Assembly: GCF_003952425.1 (NCBI RefSeq)
Contig: NZ_CP034449.1
Span: forward strand, 6,498,001-6,562,000
From: Mesorhizobium sp. M2A.F.Ca.ET.046.03.2.1
Lineage (GTDB): Bacteria; Pseudomonadota; Alphaproteobacteria; Rhizobiales; Rhizobiaceae
Reading direction: 5' to 3'
DNA length: 64,000 nucleotides
This document shows positions 1-8,030 of this stretch, one piece after another. A program made the translations under genes and the position numbers. The notes below the pieces were generated by a model. The model had not been told where the DNA came from. It worked only from the letters and a program-made list of their open reading frames with translations, and did no database searches. The first letter of the stretch is position 1, and every line of letters starts with the position of its first letter.

Positions 1-4
1 GCAA

Positions 5-1000
5 ATGCCTGCCAAGCCTTTCGATGATTTCCGAAGCCTCCTGACGGCGCTGCCCCCTGCCGATGACGCGGCGGCCGCGCGTGTCCGCGCGCTGTTTGCC
101 AAGGCGGACAAGCCGAACGAATCGCTGGGCAGGATCGAGGACATCGCGGCCTGGATTGCCGCCTGGAGCGGGCGGGCGCCGCCGGCAATCAACCGGCCGC
201 TGGTGGCGATCTTCGCCGCCAATCACGGCGTCGTCCGGCATGGCATTTCGCCGCGGCGGGTGGCGGCGACCGCCAATGAGGTCGAGCTCTGCGCCGCCGG
301 CGGGTCCGCGATCAACCAGGTCTGCATCGCCAACGATCTCGGCCTGAATGTCTTCGACCTGGCATTGGATATCCCCACAGGCGACATCACCGAGGAGGCA
401 GCGCTCGACGAACGCGGCTGCGCCGCGACCATGGCCTTCGGCATGGAGGCGGTCGCCGGCGGTGCCGACCTGTTGTGCCTAGGTGATCTTGGGGTTGGCA
501 ATTCGACCATTGCGGCTGCGCTCTGCGCTGCGTTGTTCGGCGGCAATGGAGTGGATTGGGTCGGGCCGGGGTCTGGCGCCGATGCGGCGACGATGGCGCG
601 AAAGGCCGAGGTCGTGGACCGGGCGCTGGCGTTCCATGGTTCCGGCCTCGGCGATCCGCTGGAGGCCCTGCGACGGGTCGGCGGCCGCGAGTTCGCGGCG
701 ATCTGCGGCGCTATTCTTGCGGCCCGCATGGAGAAGATTCCCGTCTTGCTCGACGGATTCGTGGCGACTGCCGCGGCCGCTGTTCTGCAAGCGGCCAGTC
801 CCGGCACGCTCGATCATTGTCTGCTTGCCGGTCTGTCGCCCGAGCCTGGCCATGCCAAGGCTGCCGAAAGGCTCGGACTGCGGCCGCTGCTCGATTTCGG
901 CATCAGCCATGGCGAAGGGGTAGGGGCTGCTCTCGCTGCCGGCATCGTCAAAGCCGCGGCGCTGACCAGCTCGGGCATGGCGATGGCTGTCCGGCTATAA
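5..1000 (+). CDS. cobT: Nicotinate-nucleotide--dimethylbenzimidazole phosphoribosyltransferase
   Basis: The 331-residue protein matches the CobT family (called CobU in Pseudomonas denitrificans) in length and motifs. The enzyme transfers phosphoribose from nicotinate mononucleotide to dimethylbenzimidazole, making alpha-ribazole phosphate for the lower ligand of cobalamin in the cytoplasm. Visible family features are KPNESLGRIE near residue 36, the FAANHGV segment, the GDLGVGNST glycine-rich motif and the C-terminal DFGISHGEGVGAALA stretch carrying the expected catalytic Glu. The ATG lies only 4 bases from the window edge, so the ribosome binding site and upstream cob neighbours cannot be seen. 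The gene converges on the histidine kinase gene with a 14-base gap. Confidence 0.95.
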   Translation: MPAKPFDDFRSLLTALPPADDAAAARVRALFAKADKPNESLGRIEDIAAWIAAWSGRAPPAINRPLVAIFAANHGVVRHGISPRRVAATANEVELCAAGGSAINQVCIANDLGLNVFDLALDIPTGDITEEAALDERGCAATMAFGMEAVAGGADLLCLGDLGVGNSTIAAALCAALFGGNGVDWVGPGSGADAATMARKAEVVDRALAFHGSGLGDPLEALRRVGGREFAAICGAILAARMEKIPVLLDGFVATAAAAVLQAASPGTLDHCLLAGLSPEPGHAKAAERLGLRPLLDFGISHGEGVGAALAAGIVKAAALTSSGMAMAVRL

Positions 1001-1014
1001 CGCCGCGGATGACG

Positions 1015-2538
1015 TCAGCGGCGGCCGCGCGTGGCGACCGTCTTGGTTGGCAGGGCAGGCAGTTCCTCCATCACCCGACTCAGCGGGAAAATGGCAATCG
1101 CCTCCGTGCCTTCACGCAACTTCGAATGAAGCTCGAACGTGCCGCCATGCATCGCGAGCAGGCCCTGCACGATCGGCAGGCCGAGGCCGGTTCCCTGTTC
1201 TGCGCTCTTGATGGCGATGGAGCCCTGGCCGAAAGCGGAAAGCACCACCGGGATTTCTTCTTCCGGTATGCCCGGACCATTGTCCTTGACCGAAACGTAC
1301 TGGCCGCCGCCGGCGGTCCAGCCGACGCGCACGCGCACTTCGCCGCCGGACGGGGTGAACTTGATCGAATTGGACAGGAGGTTGAGCGTGATCTGACGCA
1401 CCGCGCGCTCGTCGGCAAAAAGGCGCGGCAAGGTCTCCTCGAACTCCTGGACGATGCGGATGTCCTTGTTGCGGGCCCGCAATTCCATCATGTGGCAGCA
1501 GTCCTCGACGATGGTCACCAGCATCACCGGCTCCTCGTTGAGCTGGTAGCGGCCGGCCTCGATGCGCGACAGGTCGAGGATCTCGTTGATCAGGTCGAGC
1601 AAATGCTGGCCGGACTCGTGCACATCATGGGCATAGTCGCGGTAGGTCGGATTGTTCATCGGACCCAGCACTTCATTGGCCATCACTTCGGAGAAGCCAA
1701 GAATGGCGTTGAGCGGCGTCCTGAGCTCGTGGCTCATTGAGGCGAGAAAGCGCGATTTCGCAAGGTTGGCGTCCTCGGCGCGCCGCCTTGCTTCGTCCGA
1801 CATTGATTTCGCCGTCTCCACCTCGGCAATGAGCGCGTCCTTCTCCGAGCGGAAGGACAGCACCATCAACGAGGCCTGATTGAGGTGGCGCGCCACATAG
1901 CCGAAGAACGGAAGTGCTGCGATGAGCAATGCCGCCATCGTGGCTTCGATCGGCGTCCACAGATGCATAATGGTGTAGACATAAACGGCAACAGGAATGG
2001 CGAAGGTCGCGAACAGCGCGCCGCCAAGTGAGGAGGCCAAGACTGCAGTCGTCGCCATCGCGATCAGCAGCACCATGGCCTTGGCGACATGGAACTGGTC
2101 GATCTGGCATGTGTCGCAGCCGATCCATGCGAACCACGCCCAGCCAAGGCCACACAGGAAATGGCCGATCAGGAAGTCGCGGCGCGTCTGCGCCGGGTCG
2201 AGTTCGGCGGCCTCGGTTCGCTCGACGCGCCGCGACATGAACGCGACGATCGCGTAGCAAAGCAGCATAGCCAGAGCCCAGATGGTGATCTGGTTGTCCA
2301 GGCCCGCCAGCCGGCCGAGAGCCGCCACCGCCAGCACCAGCAGCGGGATGGCGACCGCGCTGACCACCATGGCGCGCGCATGCAGTTTCAGGAGTTCGCG
2401 ATCGAAGTCGAGGCTGCCGGCCTGTTGCGAAAGGCGGTCGCGCGTCTTGCGCACCGCGCGCGCCACATCGCTGTTGCGGTGCGGTTTACGGCGGTCCACA
2501 ATGAATTTATCCGCTGTGTTCGAGCGTAGCAAAGGCAT
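1015..2538 (-). CDS. Membrane sensor histidine kinase (PleC/DivJ-like)
   Basis: A 507-residue sensor kinase. Hydrophobic segments at about residues 57-75, 84-100, 121-140, 152-171, 173-191 and 199-215 suggest roughly six membrane spans with no separate periplasmic sensor domain. A short coiled linker follows, then the HisKA H-box SHELRTPLNAILGFSE with phospho-acceptor His270. The catalytic domain has the N-box NLLSNSIKFTP, the G1 box DNGPGIP and the G2 box GTGLGLPIV. The H-box and the following NEILDLSRIEAG are typical of the alphaproteobacterial PleC/DivJ/PdhS group, whose known members act on DivK-like regulators. The partner here is unknown and no response regulator gene is adjacent. The gene is monocistronic and converges on cobT. 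Confidence 0.9.
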   Translation of the reverse strand: MPLLRSNTADKFIVDRRKPHRNSDVARAVRKTRDRLSQQAGSLDFDRELLKLHARAMVVSAVAIPLLVLAVAALGRLAGLDNQITIWALAMLLCYAIVAFMSRRVERTEAAELDPAQTRRDFLIGHFLCGLGWAWFAWIGCDTCQIDQFHVAKAMVLLIAMATTAVLASSLGGALFATFAIPVAVYVYTIMHLWTPIEATMAALLIAALPFFGYVARHLNQASLMVLSFRSEKDALIAEVETAKSMSDEARRRAEDANLAKSRFLASMSHELRTPLNAILGFSEVMANEVLGPMNNPTYRDYAHDVHESGQHLLDLINEILDLSRIEAGRYQLNEEPVMLVTIVEDCCHMMELRARNKDIRIVQEFEETLPRLFADERAVRQITLNLLSNSIKFTPSGGEVRVRVGWTAGGGQYVSVKDNGPGIPEEEIPVVLSAFGQGSIAIKSAEQGTGLGLPIVQGLLAMHGGTFELHSKLREGTEAIAIFPLSRVMEELPALPTKTVATRGRR

Positions 2539-2614
2539 ACGGACTTCAATTTCTGCGCGCAGCGACTTTCAGTTCGTTAAGCTACGTTCGAATGATTAAG
2601 AGACTGTTTGCCAT

Positions 2615-3238
2615 ATGAGCCGTTTCGGGCCGCGAGGACCGCGCCGGCGCTATGCGGCGAGCCCGCCGCGCAGCCTGTGGCGCAAGCTGCTGGACTATGG
2701 GCTGGCCTTCCTCTTGCTCGGGTTGCTGATCCTGGTGGCGGCGCGGCTCGATCGCTTCGAGACTCGCAAGGAGCAAGGCACGGCGATCGTCAATGACGGC
2801 GATTCGATCACGCTCGGGACCGAGCGCATCCGCATGCGCGGCATCGATGCTCCCGAGTACCAGCAAACCTGCCAGAAGGCCGGCGCCGACTATCCCTGCG
2901 GCAAGCTGGCGCGGCAATCGCTGGTACGGCTGATCGCCGGCAGGCCGGTTTCCTGCAGCGGCTGGCAGCGCGACCGTTACGGCAGGCTGCTCGGCGACTG
3001 CAGGGCAGGCGACACCGACCTGAACCAGGCCCAGGTGCGGGCCGGATGGGCGGTTGCCTTCGGCGACTTCGAAACCGAGGAAGCGGTGGCAAGAGGGGCC
3101 AAGGTCGGCATCTGGGCAGGCGCCTTCGAGGAGCCGCGGGACTGGCGCGACAGCCATCATGACGCGCCGGTCGAGAGAAAGCACGGCACGCTTGCCTCGT
3201 TGAGCGACGCGTTGCGCGAGTTCTTTCGCTTCTGGTGA
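2615..3238 (+). CDS. Membrane-anchored thermonuclease-family (SNase) protein
   Basis: A 207-residue protein with a basic N-terminus, one membrane anchor at about residues 28-44 (GLAFLLLGLLILVAARL) and a staphylococcal-nuclease-like domain. The domain signature is clear: NDGDSITLGTERIRMRGIDAPE followed by the second motif DRYGRLLGDC. Family members are Ca-dependent extracytoplasmic nucleases; rhizobial ExoI-type proteins belong here. The domain probably faces the periplasm. The stop codon overlaps a possible GTG for the next gene, but the GST start is better placed 47 bases downstream. Which nucleic acid it cuts, or whether it is still catalytic, cannot be told from sequence. Confidence 0.85.
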   Translation: MSRFGPRGPRRRYAASPPRSLWRKLLDYGLAFLLLGLLILVAARLDRFETRKEQGTAIVNDGDSITLGTERIRMRGIDAPEYQQTCQKAGADYPCGKLARQSLVRLIAGRPVSCSGWQRDRYGRLLGDCRAGDTDLNQAQVRAGWAVAFGDFETEEAVARGAKVGIWAGAFEEPRDWRDSHHDAPVERKHGTLASLSDALREFFRFW

Positions 3239-3285
3239 CGGGCGTATCCGAGCCCTATGATCCGGTGGAGAAACTGGAGGATGGA

Positions 3286-3897
3286 ATGAAGCTGTTCGAC
3301 GGCGGCCGCGCGCCCAATCCCCGACGTGTGCGTGTCTTTCTTGCCGAGAAGGGGCTGACAGTGCCGCTTGTGCCCGTCGACATGGCTGCGCTGGAGCATC
3401 GCGGCGAAGAGGTGGCGCAGCGCAATCCGCTGCGGCGCCTGCCGGTGCTCGAGCTCGACGACGGTACCGTCATCACCGAATCGATCGCCATCTGCCGTTA
3501 TTTCGAGGAGTTGCACCCCGAGCCCGCGCTGTTCGGCACGGGTGCGCTCGGCAAGGCAAAAGTCGAGATGTGGCAAAGACGCCTGGAACTAAATCTCATG
3601 GTCAGCGTCGCGGCCGCGTTCCGGCATATCCATCCGGCTATGAAGGAATGGGAAGTGCCGCAGATCCCGGAATGGGGCGAGGCCAACAAGCCGAAGGCGA
3701 TCGATTTCCTGCACCTGCTCGATCACGAACTGGCGCAGCGCGAATTCGCCGCCGGCGATGCCTATTCGGTTGCCGATATCACCGGAATGATCGCTATCGA
3801 TTTCATGAAGCCGGCCCGCATCAAGGTGCCTGAGGAGTGCACGAATGTGCTGCGCTGGTATGCGGCGCTGACGAGCCGGCCAAGCGCGACGGCCTGA
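3286..3897 (+). CDS. Glutathione S-transferase family protein
   Basis: A 203-residue soluble protein with the two-domain GST layout. The thioredoxin-like N-terminal part begins MKLFDGGRAPNPRRVRVFLAEKG and contains NPLRRLPVLELDDG and TESIAICRYFEE, where the cis-Pro and the ES motif bind glutathione. The helical C-terminal half has the N-capping motif SVADITGMIAIDF. The ATG at 3286 is chosen because CTGGAGG lies 5 bases upstream; a GTG at 3235 in the same frame has no such signal. GSTs conjugate or reduce electrophilic substrates, and the substrate here is unknown. Same strand as the SNase gene upstream and the UDG gene downstream. Confidence 0.88.
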   Translation: MKLFDGGRAPNPRRVRVFLAEKGLTVPLVPVDMAALEHRGEEVAQRNPLRRLPVLELDDGTVITESIAICRYFEELHPEPALFGTGALGKAKVEMWQRRLELNLMVSVAAAFRHIHPAMKEWEVPQIPEWGEANKPKAIDFLHLLDHELAQREFAAGDAYSVADITGMIAIDFMKPARIKVPEECTNVLRWYAALTSRPSATA

Positions 3898-3925
3898 GCG
3901 ACGAAGATTGGATAATCCGCCCGAT

Positions 3926-4543
3926 ATGAGCCAAGCATTGGAGCGCCTCACCGCGAGGGTGCGGGCCTGCCGCATCTGCGTCGACCAGCCGCTTGGCCGG
4001 CCCTTGCCGCACGAGCCGCGCCCGGTATTGAGGCCGTCCTCGAGCGCCCGCATCCTGCTCGCCAGCCAGGCGCCGGGCACCAAGGTTCACATCTCGGGCA
4101 TGCCCTTCACAGACGCTTCCGGAGATCGCCTCAGAAGCTGGCTCGGCGTCAGCAGCGAAGAGTTCTACGACACTGAAAAGTTCGCCATCGTGCCGATGGG
4201 TTTCTGCTTTCCCGGCCAGGACGCCAAGGGCGGGGACCTGCCGCCGCGCCGCGAATGCGCGCCGGCCTGGCGCCGGGACCTGATGGCGCTGATGCCGCAG
4301 ATCGACCTGGTGCTGACCATCGGCGGCTATGCGCAGGCATGGCATATGGGCACGACGCGCGCGGCGTCCTTGACGGATACAGTGAGGAATTGGCGCGCCG
4401 TCTGGGATGCTCCGGCCAGTCCAAAAGTGTTGCCGCTGCCGCATCCGTCGTGGCGAAACACGGGCTGGCTGAAGAAGAATCCCTGGTTTGAAATGGATTT
4501 GCTGCCCTTCCTGAGGTCGGAAATCCGCTATCGCATTGGTTAG
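3926..4543 (+). CDS. Uracil-DNA glycosylase family protein
   Basis: A protein of about 205 residues resembling the UDG superfamily. The N-terminal part has RVRACRICVDQPLGRP and the region ILLASQAPGTKVHISGMPF corresponds to the superfamily GxAPG motif. The final segment has LPHPSWRNTGWLKKNPWF, similar to the HPS motif that contacts DNA. The arrangement matches small proteins annotated as UDG-family in rhizobia rather than proven family 4 or 5 enzymes; only two of the cysteines expected of an iron-sulfur UDG are evident near the N-terminus. The ATG at 3926 is taken as start. A TTG at 3908 would add six residues, and neither has a strong ribosome site. Confidence 0.75.
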   Translation: MSQALERLTARVRACRICVDQPLGRPLPHEPRPVLRPSSSARILLASQAPGTKVHISGMPFTDASGDRLRSWLGVSSEEFYDTEKFAIVPMGFCFPGQDAKGGDLPPRRECAPAWRRDLMALMPQIDLVLTIGGYAQAWHMGTTRAASLTDTVRNWRAVWDAPASPKVLPLPHPSWRNTGWLKKNPWFEMDLLPFLRSEIRYRIG

Positions 4544-4651
4544 GCATTCCGCAAGATATCACTCGCTTTTGGTGCCTTTGGCAGAATTTCTTTCTTGTGA
4601 AAGGCTCCGATAAAAGGGATTATGGCCAAACTATTCCCCTGGAGCCTCCCC

Positions 4652-5142
4652 ATGGATCGCCTCGACAGAAAATTCTCCGCCTCCTGCAGGAGGACGCCAC
4701 GCTTGCGGTGGCCGACGTCGCCAAGAAAGTCGGCCTGTCGACCACGCCGTGCTGGCGGCGTATCCAGAAGCTTGAGGAAGAGGGCGTCATCAGGCGGCGC
4801 GTCGCCATCCTCGACCATGAGAAGGTCAACGTACGCGTCACCGTCTTCGTGTCGATCCGCACCAATTCGCACAGCCATGAATGGCTGCGGCGCTTCTCCG
4901 AGGTCATCCAGGAATTCCCGGAGGTGGTTGAGTTCTACCGCATGAGCGGCGACGTCGATTACCTGCTGCGTGTAGTGGTCCCGGATATCGCCGCTTACGA
5001 TGCCTTCTACAAGCGACTGATCGCCAAGATCGAGATCCGCGACGTGTCCTCGTCCTTCGCCATGGAGCAGATCAAATACACAACCGAGATCCCGCTCGAC
5101 TACATGGTTCTGGACAAGGAGTCGGGTGCGAACGCGGCGTGA
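4652..5142 (+). CDS. Lrp/AsnC-family transcriptional regulator, frameshifted near the start
   Basis: An Lrp/AsnC regulator with N-terminal winged HTH (DVAKKVGLSTTPCWRRIQKLEEEGVI) and a C-terminal RAM effector domain (VSIRTNSHSHEWLRRF, SGDVDYLLRVVVPD). The family normally begins with a D-LDRKILRLLQ segment. Here the ATG at 4652, with GGAG 7 bases before it, reads MDRLDRK and then leaves the frame at the AAAA run 4669-4672, while ILRLLQEDATLAVADV continues in the other frame. One extra A would restore a normal protein of about 164 residues. Without correction, the only upstream start in the domain frame is a GTG at 4597 that adds an atypical 24-residue leader. Either a lesion or a sequencing error. 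Confidence 0.85.
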
Positions 5143-5163
5143 CACTGGTTGCGCCGATCGGCC

Positions 5164-5736
5164 TTAATTCTTCTTCTTGTTGAGGAAACTCCACGGCGAG
5201 TTGACCGGTAGGGTGACCGTATCCGGTACGCTGTCCACGCTCGCCACGTCCGCCTTGCGCACGGTATAGCCCGACTGAACGATCGAGACGCCATCGAGGA
5301 TGAAGAGCTGGCTCTTTTCCATGCCGGGCTTCAACACGCCGGTGACGGCGACCGGGTCGTAAGCCTCTTTCATCTTGTAGGGATGCGCCGGCGTCACCAG
5401 CACGATCTGGTTGGGCGGCGGCGTCGGCATGTGGCTACAGGCGCCTGTCCACGGCACCAGCAGGAACTGGTAGACGAGGTCGCCGTCGCGATCGACCGGC
5501 AACGCATAGCCGGCTAATTGTATGGCCTTGTCCTGCAGATTGAGCGACAAAGTCTCGCCGTGGTCGGGCAGTTTTGCCGCGATCATCGGCAGGTTCGCGT
5601 CCTCGGCGATCGCCTGCGTGGAGGGGCGCAGATCCTTCCAGAGGATATGCACGACATCGGCTGCCGCATCGGCTCCCGAGGCGGCGAGCAGGAGCATGGC
5701 TGTCAGCGCCGCGCATGATTTGAAACGATTGTTCAT
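5164..5736 (-). CDS. Exported DUF3299-domain protein
   Basis: A 190-residue protein with a signal peptide (MNNRFKSCAALTAMLLLAASGADA) and a DUF3299 domain. Characteristic pieces are IQLAGYALPVD, FLLVPWTGACSHMPTPPPNQIV and the C-terminal half ending YTVRKADVA. DUF3299 proteins are periplasmic and often occur near ABC transporters of the MacB type; no reaction is established. The start has GGAGCG 4 bases upstream. No partner gene is adjacent: the neighbours are an Lrp regulator (convergent) and a GNAT gene (same strand, 64 bases away). Function unknown. Confidence 0.8.
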   Translation of the reverse strand: MNNRFKSCAALTAMLLLAASGADAAADVVHILWKDLRPSTQAIAEDANLPMIAAKLPDHGETLSLNLQDKAIQLAGYALPVDRDGDLVYQFLLVPWTGACSHMPTPPPNQIVLVTPAHPYKMKEAYDPVAVTGVLKPGMEKSQLFILDGVSIVQSGYTVRKADVASVDSVPDTVTLPVNSPWSFLNKKKN

Positions 5737-5800
5737 GGTCGCTCCATCATCCGTCAGTCCATTTGCGGAATCGAGTCAAAGCGTCGTGACCGATCCAGAC

Positions 5801-6378
5801 TCAGCGGTCCAGCCGCATCACATGCCGGCGCGTCCCGGCGGTGCCGATCTCGTGGAAGCCCCGCGCGACGAAATGTCGCGAAAGCCCATGAAGCGATAGC
5901 TGGGCGCGGCCTCGTCGACGGGATAGGCCTCGATGACGCGCGCGCCTTTGCCGAAGGCGTGGTCGATCGCGGCGTCGAGCAGGGCGGATGCCAGCCCGCC
6001 GCCACGCAAAGCCCTCGGCACATAGAAGCAGACGATCGACCATATGCCGGTCTCGCTGTCGTCCTGCTGCTTTGACAGTTTCCGGTAGGTCTCGCGCGGC
6101 GCGACCGAGCACCAGCCGACCGGCTTGCCGTCCAACTCGGCGACGATGCCCACGGGAGTGCCGGCATCGATCAGCGCCATCATCATGCGCTTCTTCTCGT
6201 CGTTCGGGATGTGCTCGCGGCTGGAATGGCGCCAGGCCATGCACCAGCAATATTTCGGCGCGCCCGGCTGCTCGAACAGCGTTTCGAAAGGGCCACGCGT
6301 CTCTTGCGTCACCTCGACAAAGCGGACGCCGGAAAGATCAGGTTCTTGCGGCTGCGAGCCTGGCGAGCTGTTTGGCAT
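5801..6378 (-). CDS. GNAT-family N-acetyltransferase, C-terminus frameshifted
   Basis: A GNAT acetyltransferase recognisable from PVGIVAELDGKPVGWCSVAPRE and the acetyl-CoA loop region VPRALRGGGLASALLDAAIDHAFGKGA, followed by EAYPVDEA. After YRFMGFRDI the reading frame runs into SSRGAS and stops at 5818. The other frame continues FVARGFHEIGTAGTRRHVMRLDR to a stop at 5801, which is the expected GNAT ending. The junction is the AAA run at plus-strand 5871-5873; a fourth A would join the two parts. The start ATG at 6378 has AAGGAA upstream and overlaps the end of the AlkD-like gene by 41 bases. Substrate unknown. Confidence 0.8.
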
Positions 6379-7036
6379 CCGTCAGTTCCTTCACCGCATC
6401 TCTGCCGACCCAACGCGGGTCGGGCGATGCCGCCAGTTTTTCCGCCAGCGCAAGGGCAGGGGCGTGCAGGCTCATCGAGCGCTTGCCGATCTGCCGCAGC
6501 GCCCAGTTGACCACCTTGCGAACGAAATTGCGCGGATCGCGGGCATGCTTCTCGATCAGCGGCAGATAGGCAAGGAAGGTTGCGTCCGGCTCTTTCTTCA
6601 GATGGACCGCGCTCCAGGCGAGCATGGCAAAGGCGGTGCGGCGGACGAATTCGCGTTCGTCTTCTGCGAATTCGTCGATCAGGCCGCGCCAGAATGGCGT
6701 TTCGGCAAACAGGTCGGCAACGGTGTCGACGATCTCCCAGCTGTCGAAATCCGCGGCCCAGCGCCGGCACTGGTTGATGTCGACCTTCTTAGGCTCGCCG
6801 GTGAAGGCCGCCATCAGCCGCGCCTCCCGGATGCCGCTTTCCCAGAGCAGAAGCGATCGCTCGTGGTTCTTCTTCAGCTTGCGCGCCAGCGGTCGCAAGT
6901 CGGAATTGCCGATGCCAAGCGCGCTCGCCGTGTTGATGCCGAAGCGCGCCATGCCCGCCAGATTCGCCTCCGTGCCGATCGCGCGCAGGTGCGCGACGAC
7001 GTCGTCGGCGCTCCAGCTCGGGTCGGGCAGGGGCAT
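6338..7036 (-). CDS. DNA alkylation repair protein (AlkD-like HEAT-repeat family)
   Basis: A 232-residue all-helical protein matching the AlkC/AlkD-type DNA alkylation repair family. Recognisable parts are NLAGMARFGINTASALGIG, LRPLARKLKKNHERSLLLWESGIREARLMAAF and the helix pair REFVRRTAFAMLAWSAVH. Characterised AlkD enzymes are glycosylases that remove N3- and N7-alkylated purines using a concave HEAT-repeat surface with Trp and Asp residues; the segment WAADFDSWEIVDTVADLF carries matching Trp and Asp positions. It is translationally linked to the downstream GNAT gene by a 41-base overlap and lies 8 bases after the dehydrogenase gene. Confidence 0.85.
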   Translation of the reverse strand: MPLPDPSWSADDVVAHLRAIGTEANLAGMARFGINTASALGIGNSDLRPLARKLKKNHERSLLLWESGIREARLMAAFTGEPKKVDINQCRRWAADFDSWEIVDTVADLFAETPFWRGLIDEFAEDEREFVRRTAFAMLAWSAVHLKKEPDATFLAYLPLIEKHARDPRNFVRKVVNWALRQIGKRSMSLHAPALALAEKLAASPDPRWVGRDAVKELTDAKQLARLAAART

Positions 7037-7044
7037 CGTGGCGC

Positions 7045-7914
7045 CTATTTTTCCAGGCGTGCAAGCAGCGAGGAGGTATCCCAGCGCTTGCCGCCCATGT
7101 CCTGCACGTCCTTGTAGAATTGGTCGATAAGCGCCGTTACCGGCAGCTTGGCGCCGTTGCGGTTGGCCTCGGCCAGGCAGATGCCGAGATCCTTGCGCAT
7201 CCAGTCGACGGCGAAGCCGAAATCATATTTGCCGGCATTCATCGTCTTATGGCGGTTCTCCATCTGCCAGGAGCCGGCGGCGCCCTTCGAGATCACCTCG
7301 ACAACCTTCTCGATGTCGAGGCCGGCCTTCTTGCCGAAATGGATACCTTCGGCCAGGCCCTGGACGAGGCCGGCAATGGCGATCTGGTTGATCATTTTCG
7401 TCAATTGGCCAGCGCCGGCCGAACCCATCAGCCCGACCATACGGGCGTAGGCGTCAATGACCGGCTTGGCTTTGTCGAAGGCCGACTGCTCGCCGCCGAC
7501 CATGACGGTCAGGATGCCGTTCTCGGCGCCGGCTTGGCCGCCTGACACGGGCGCGTCGAGAAAGGAGAAGCCTGCCTTGCGCGCGGCTTCATCCAGCTCG
7601 CGTGCGACCTCAGCCGAGGCGGTGGTGTTGTCGATGAAGACGGAACCCTTCTTCATCGCGGCGAAGGCGCCGTTGGCGCCGGTGGTGACCGAGCGCAGAT
7701 CGTCATCATTGCCGACGCAGGAGAAGACGAAGTCCTTGCCTTCGGCTGCTTCGGCCGGCGTCAGCGCCAGCTTGCCGCCATGCTGGGCTACCCACTGCTC
7801 GGCCTTTGCCTTGGTGCGGTTGTAGACGGTGACGTCGTGGCCGCCCTTGTTCCTGAGGTGCCCGGCCATGGGATAGCCCATGACGTCAAGACCGAGAAAT
7901 GCAACCGATGCCAT
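7045..7914 (-). CDS. 3-hydroxyisobutyrate dehydrogenase-family NAD(P)-dependent oxidoreductase
   Basis: A 289-residue beta-hydroxyacid dehydrogenase. It carries the substrate-binding signature DAPVSGGQAGAENGILTVMVGG and the catalytic-lysine motif GSAGAGQLTKMINQ, followed by the family's all-helical C-terminal domain. Relatives oxidise 3-hydroxyisobutyrate or reduce tartronate semialdehyde; the exact substrate is not predictable. The N-terminal dinucleotide loop reads FLGLDVMGYPMAGHL instead of GLGVMG: the second glycine of GxGxxG is Asp (residue 10), which should disturb cofactor binding if real. The start is placed at the MASVAFLG Met. The gene follows the amino-acid ABC permease on the same strand with a 116-base gap. 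Confidence 0.88.
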   Translation of the reverse strand: MASVAFLGLDVMGYPMAGHLRNKGGHDVTVYNRTKAKAEQWVAQHGGKLALTPAEAAEGKDFVFSCVGNDDDLRSVTTGANGAFAAMKKGSVFIDNTTASAEVARELDEAARKAGFSFLDAPVSGGQAGAENGILTVMVGGEQSAFDKAKPVIDAYARMVGLMGSAGAGQLTKMINQIAIAGLVQGLAEGIHFGKKAGLDIEKVVEVISKGAAGSWQMENRHKTMNAGKYDFGFAVDWMRKDLGICLAEANRNGAKLPVTALIDQFYKDVQDMGGKRWDTSSLLARLEK

Positions 7915-8030
7915 AGACCTGCCTTCCAACAAAACACAGTTTCCAGTGGCCGAAGGTCTAGGCCATGCGAAAAATTCGTCAAGGCGCGCAGCGCTGCATC
8001 GACTGGTGCAGGCGGCCGAGCCGCAGGGAT

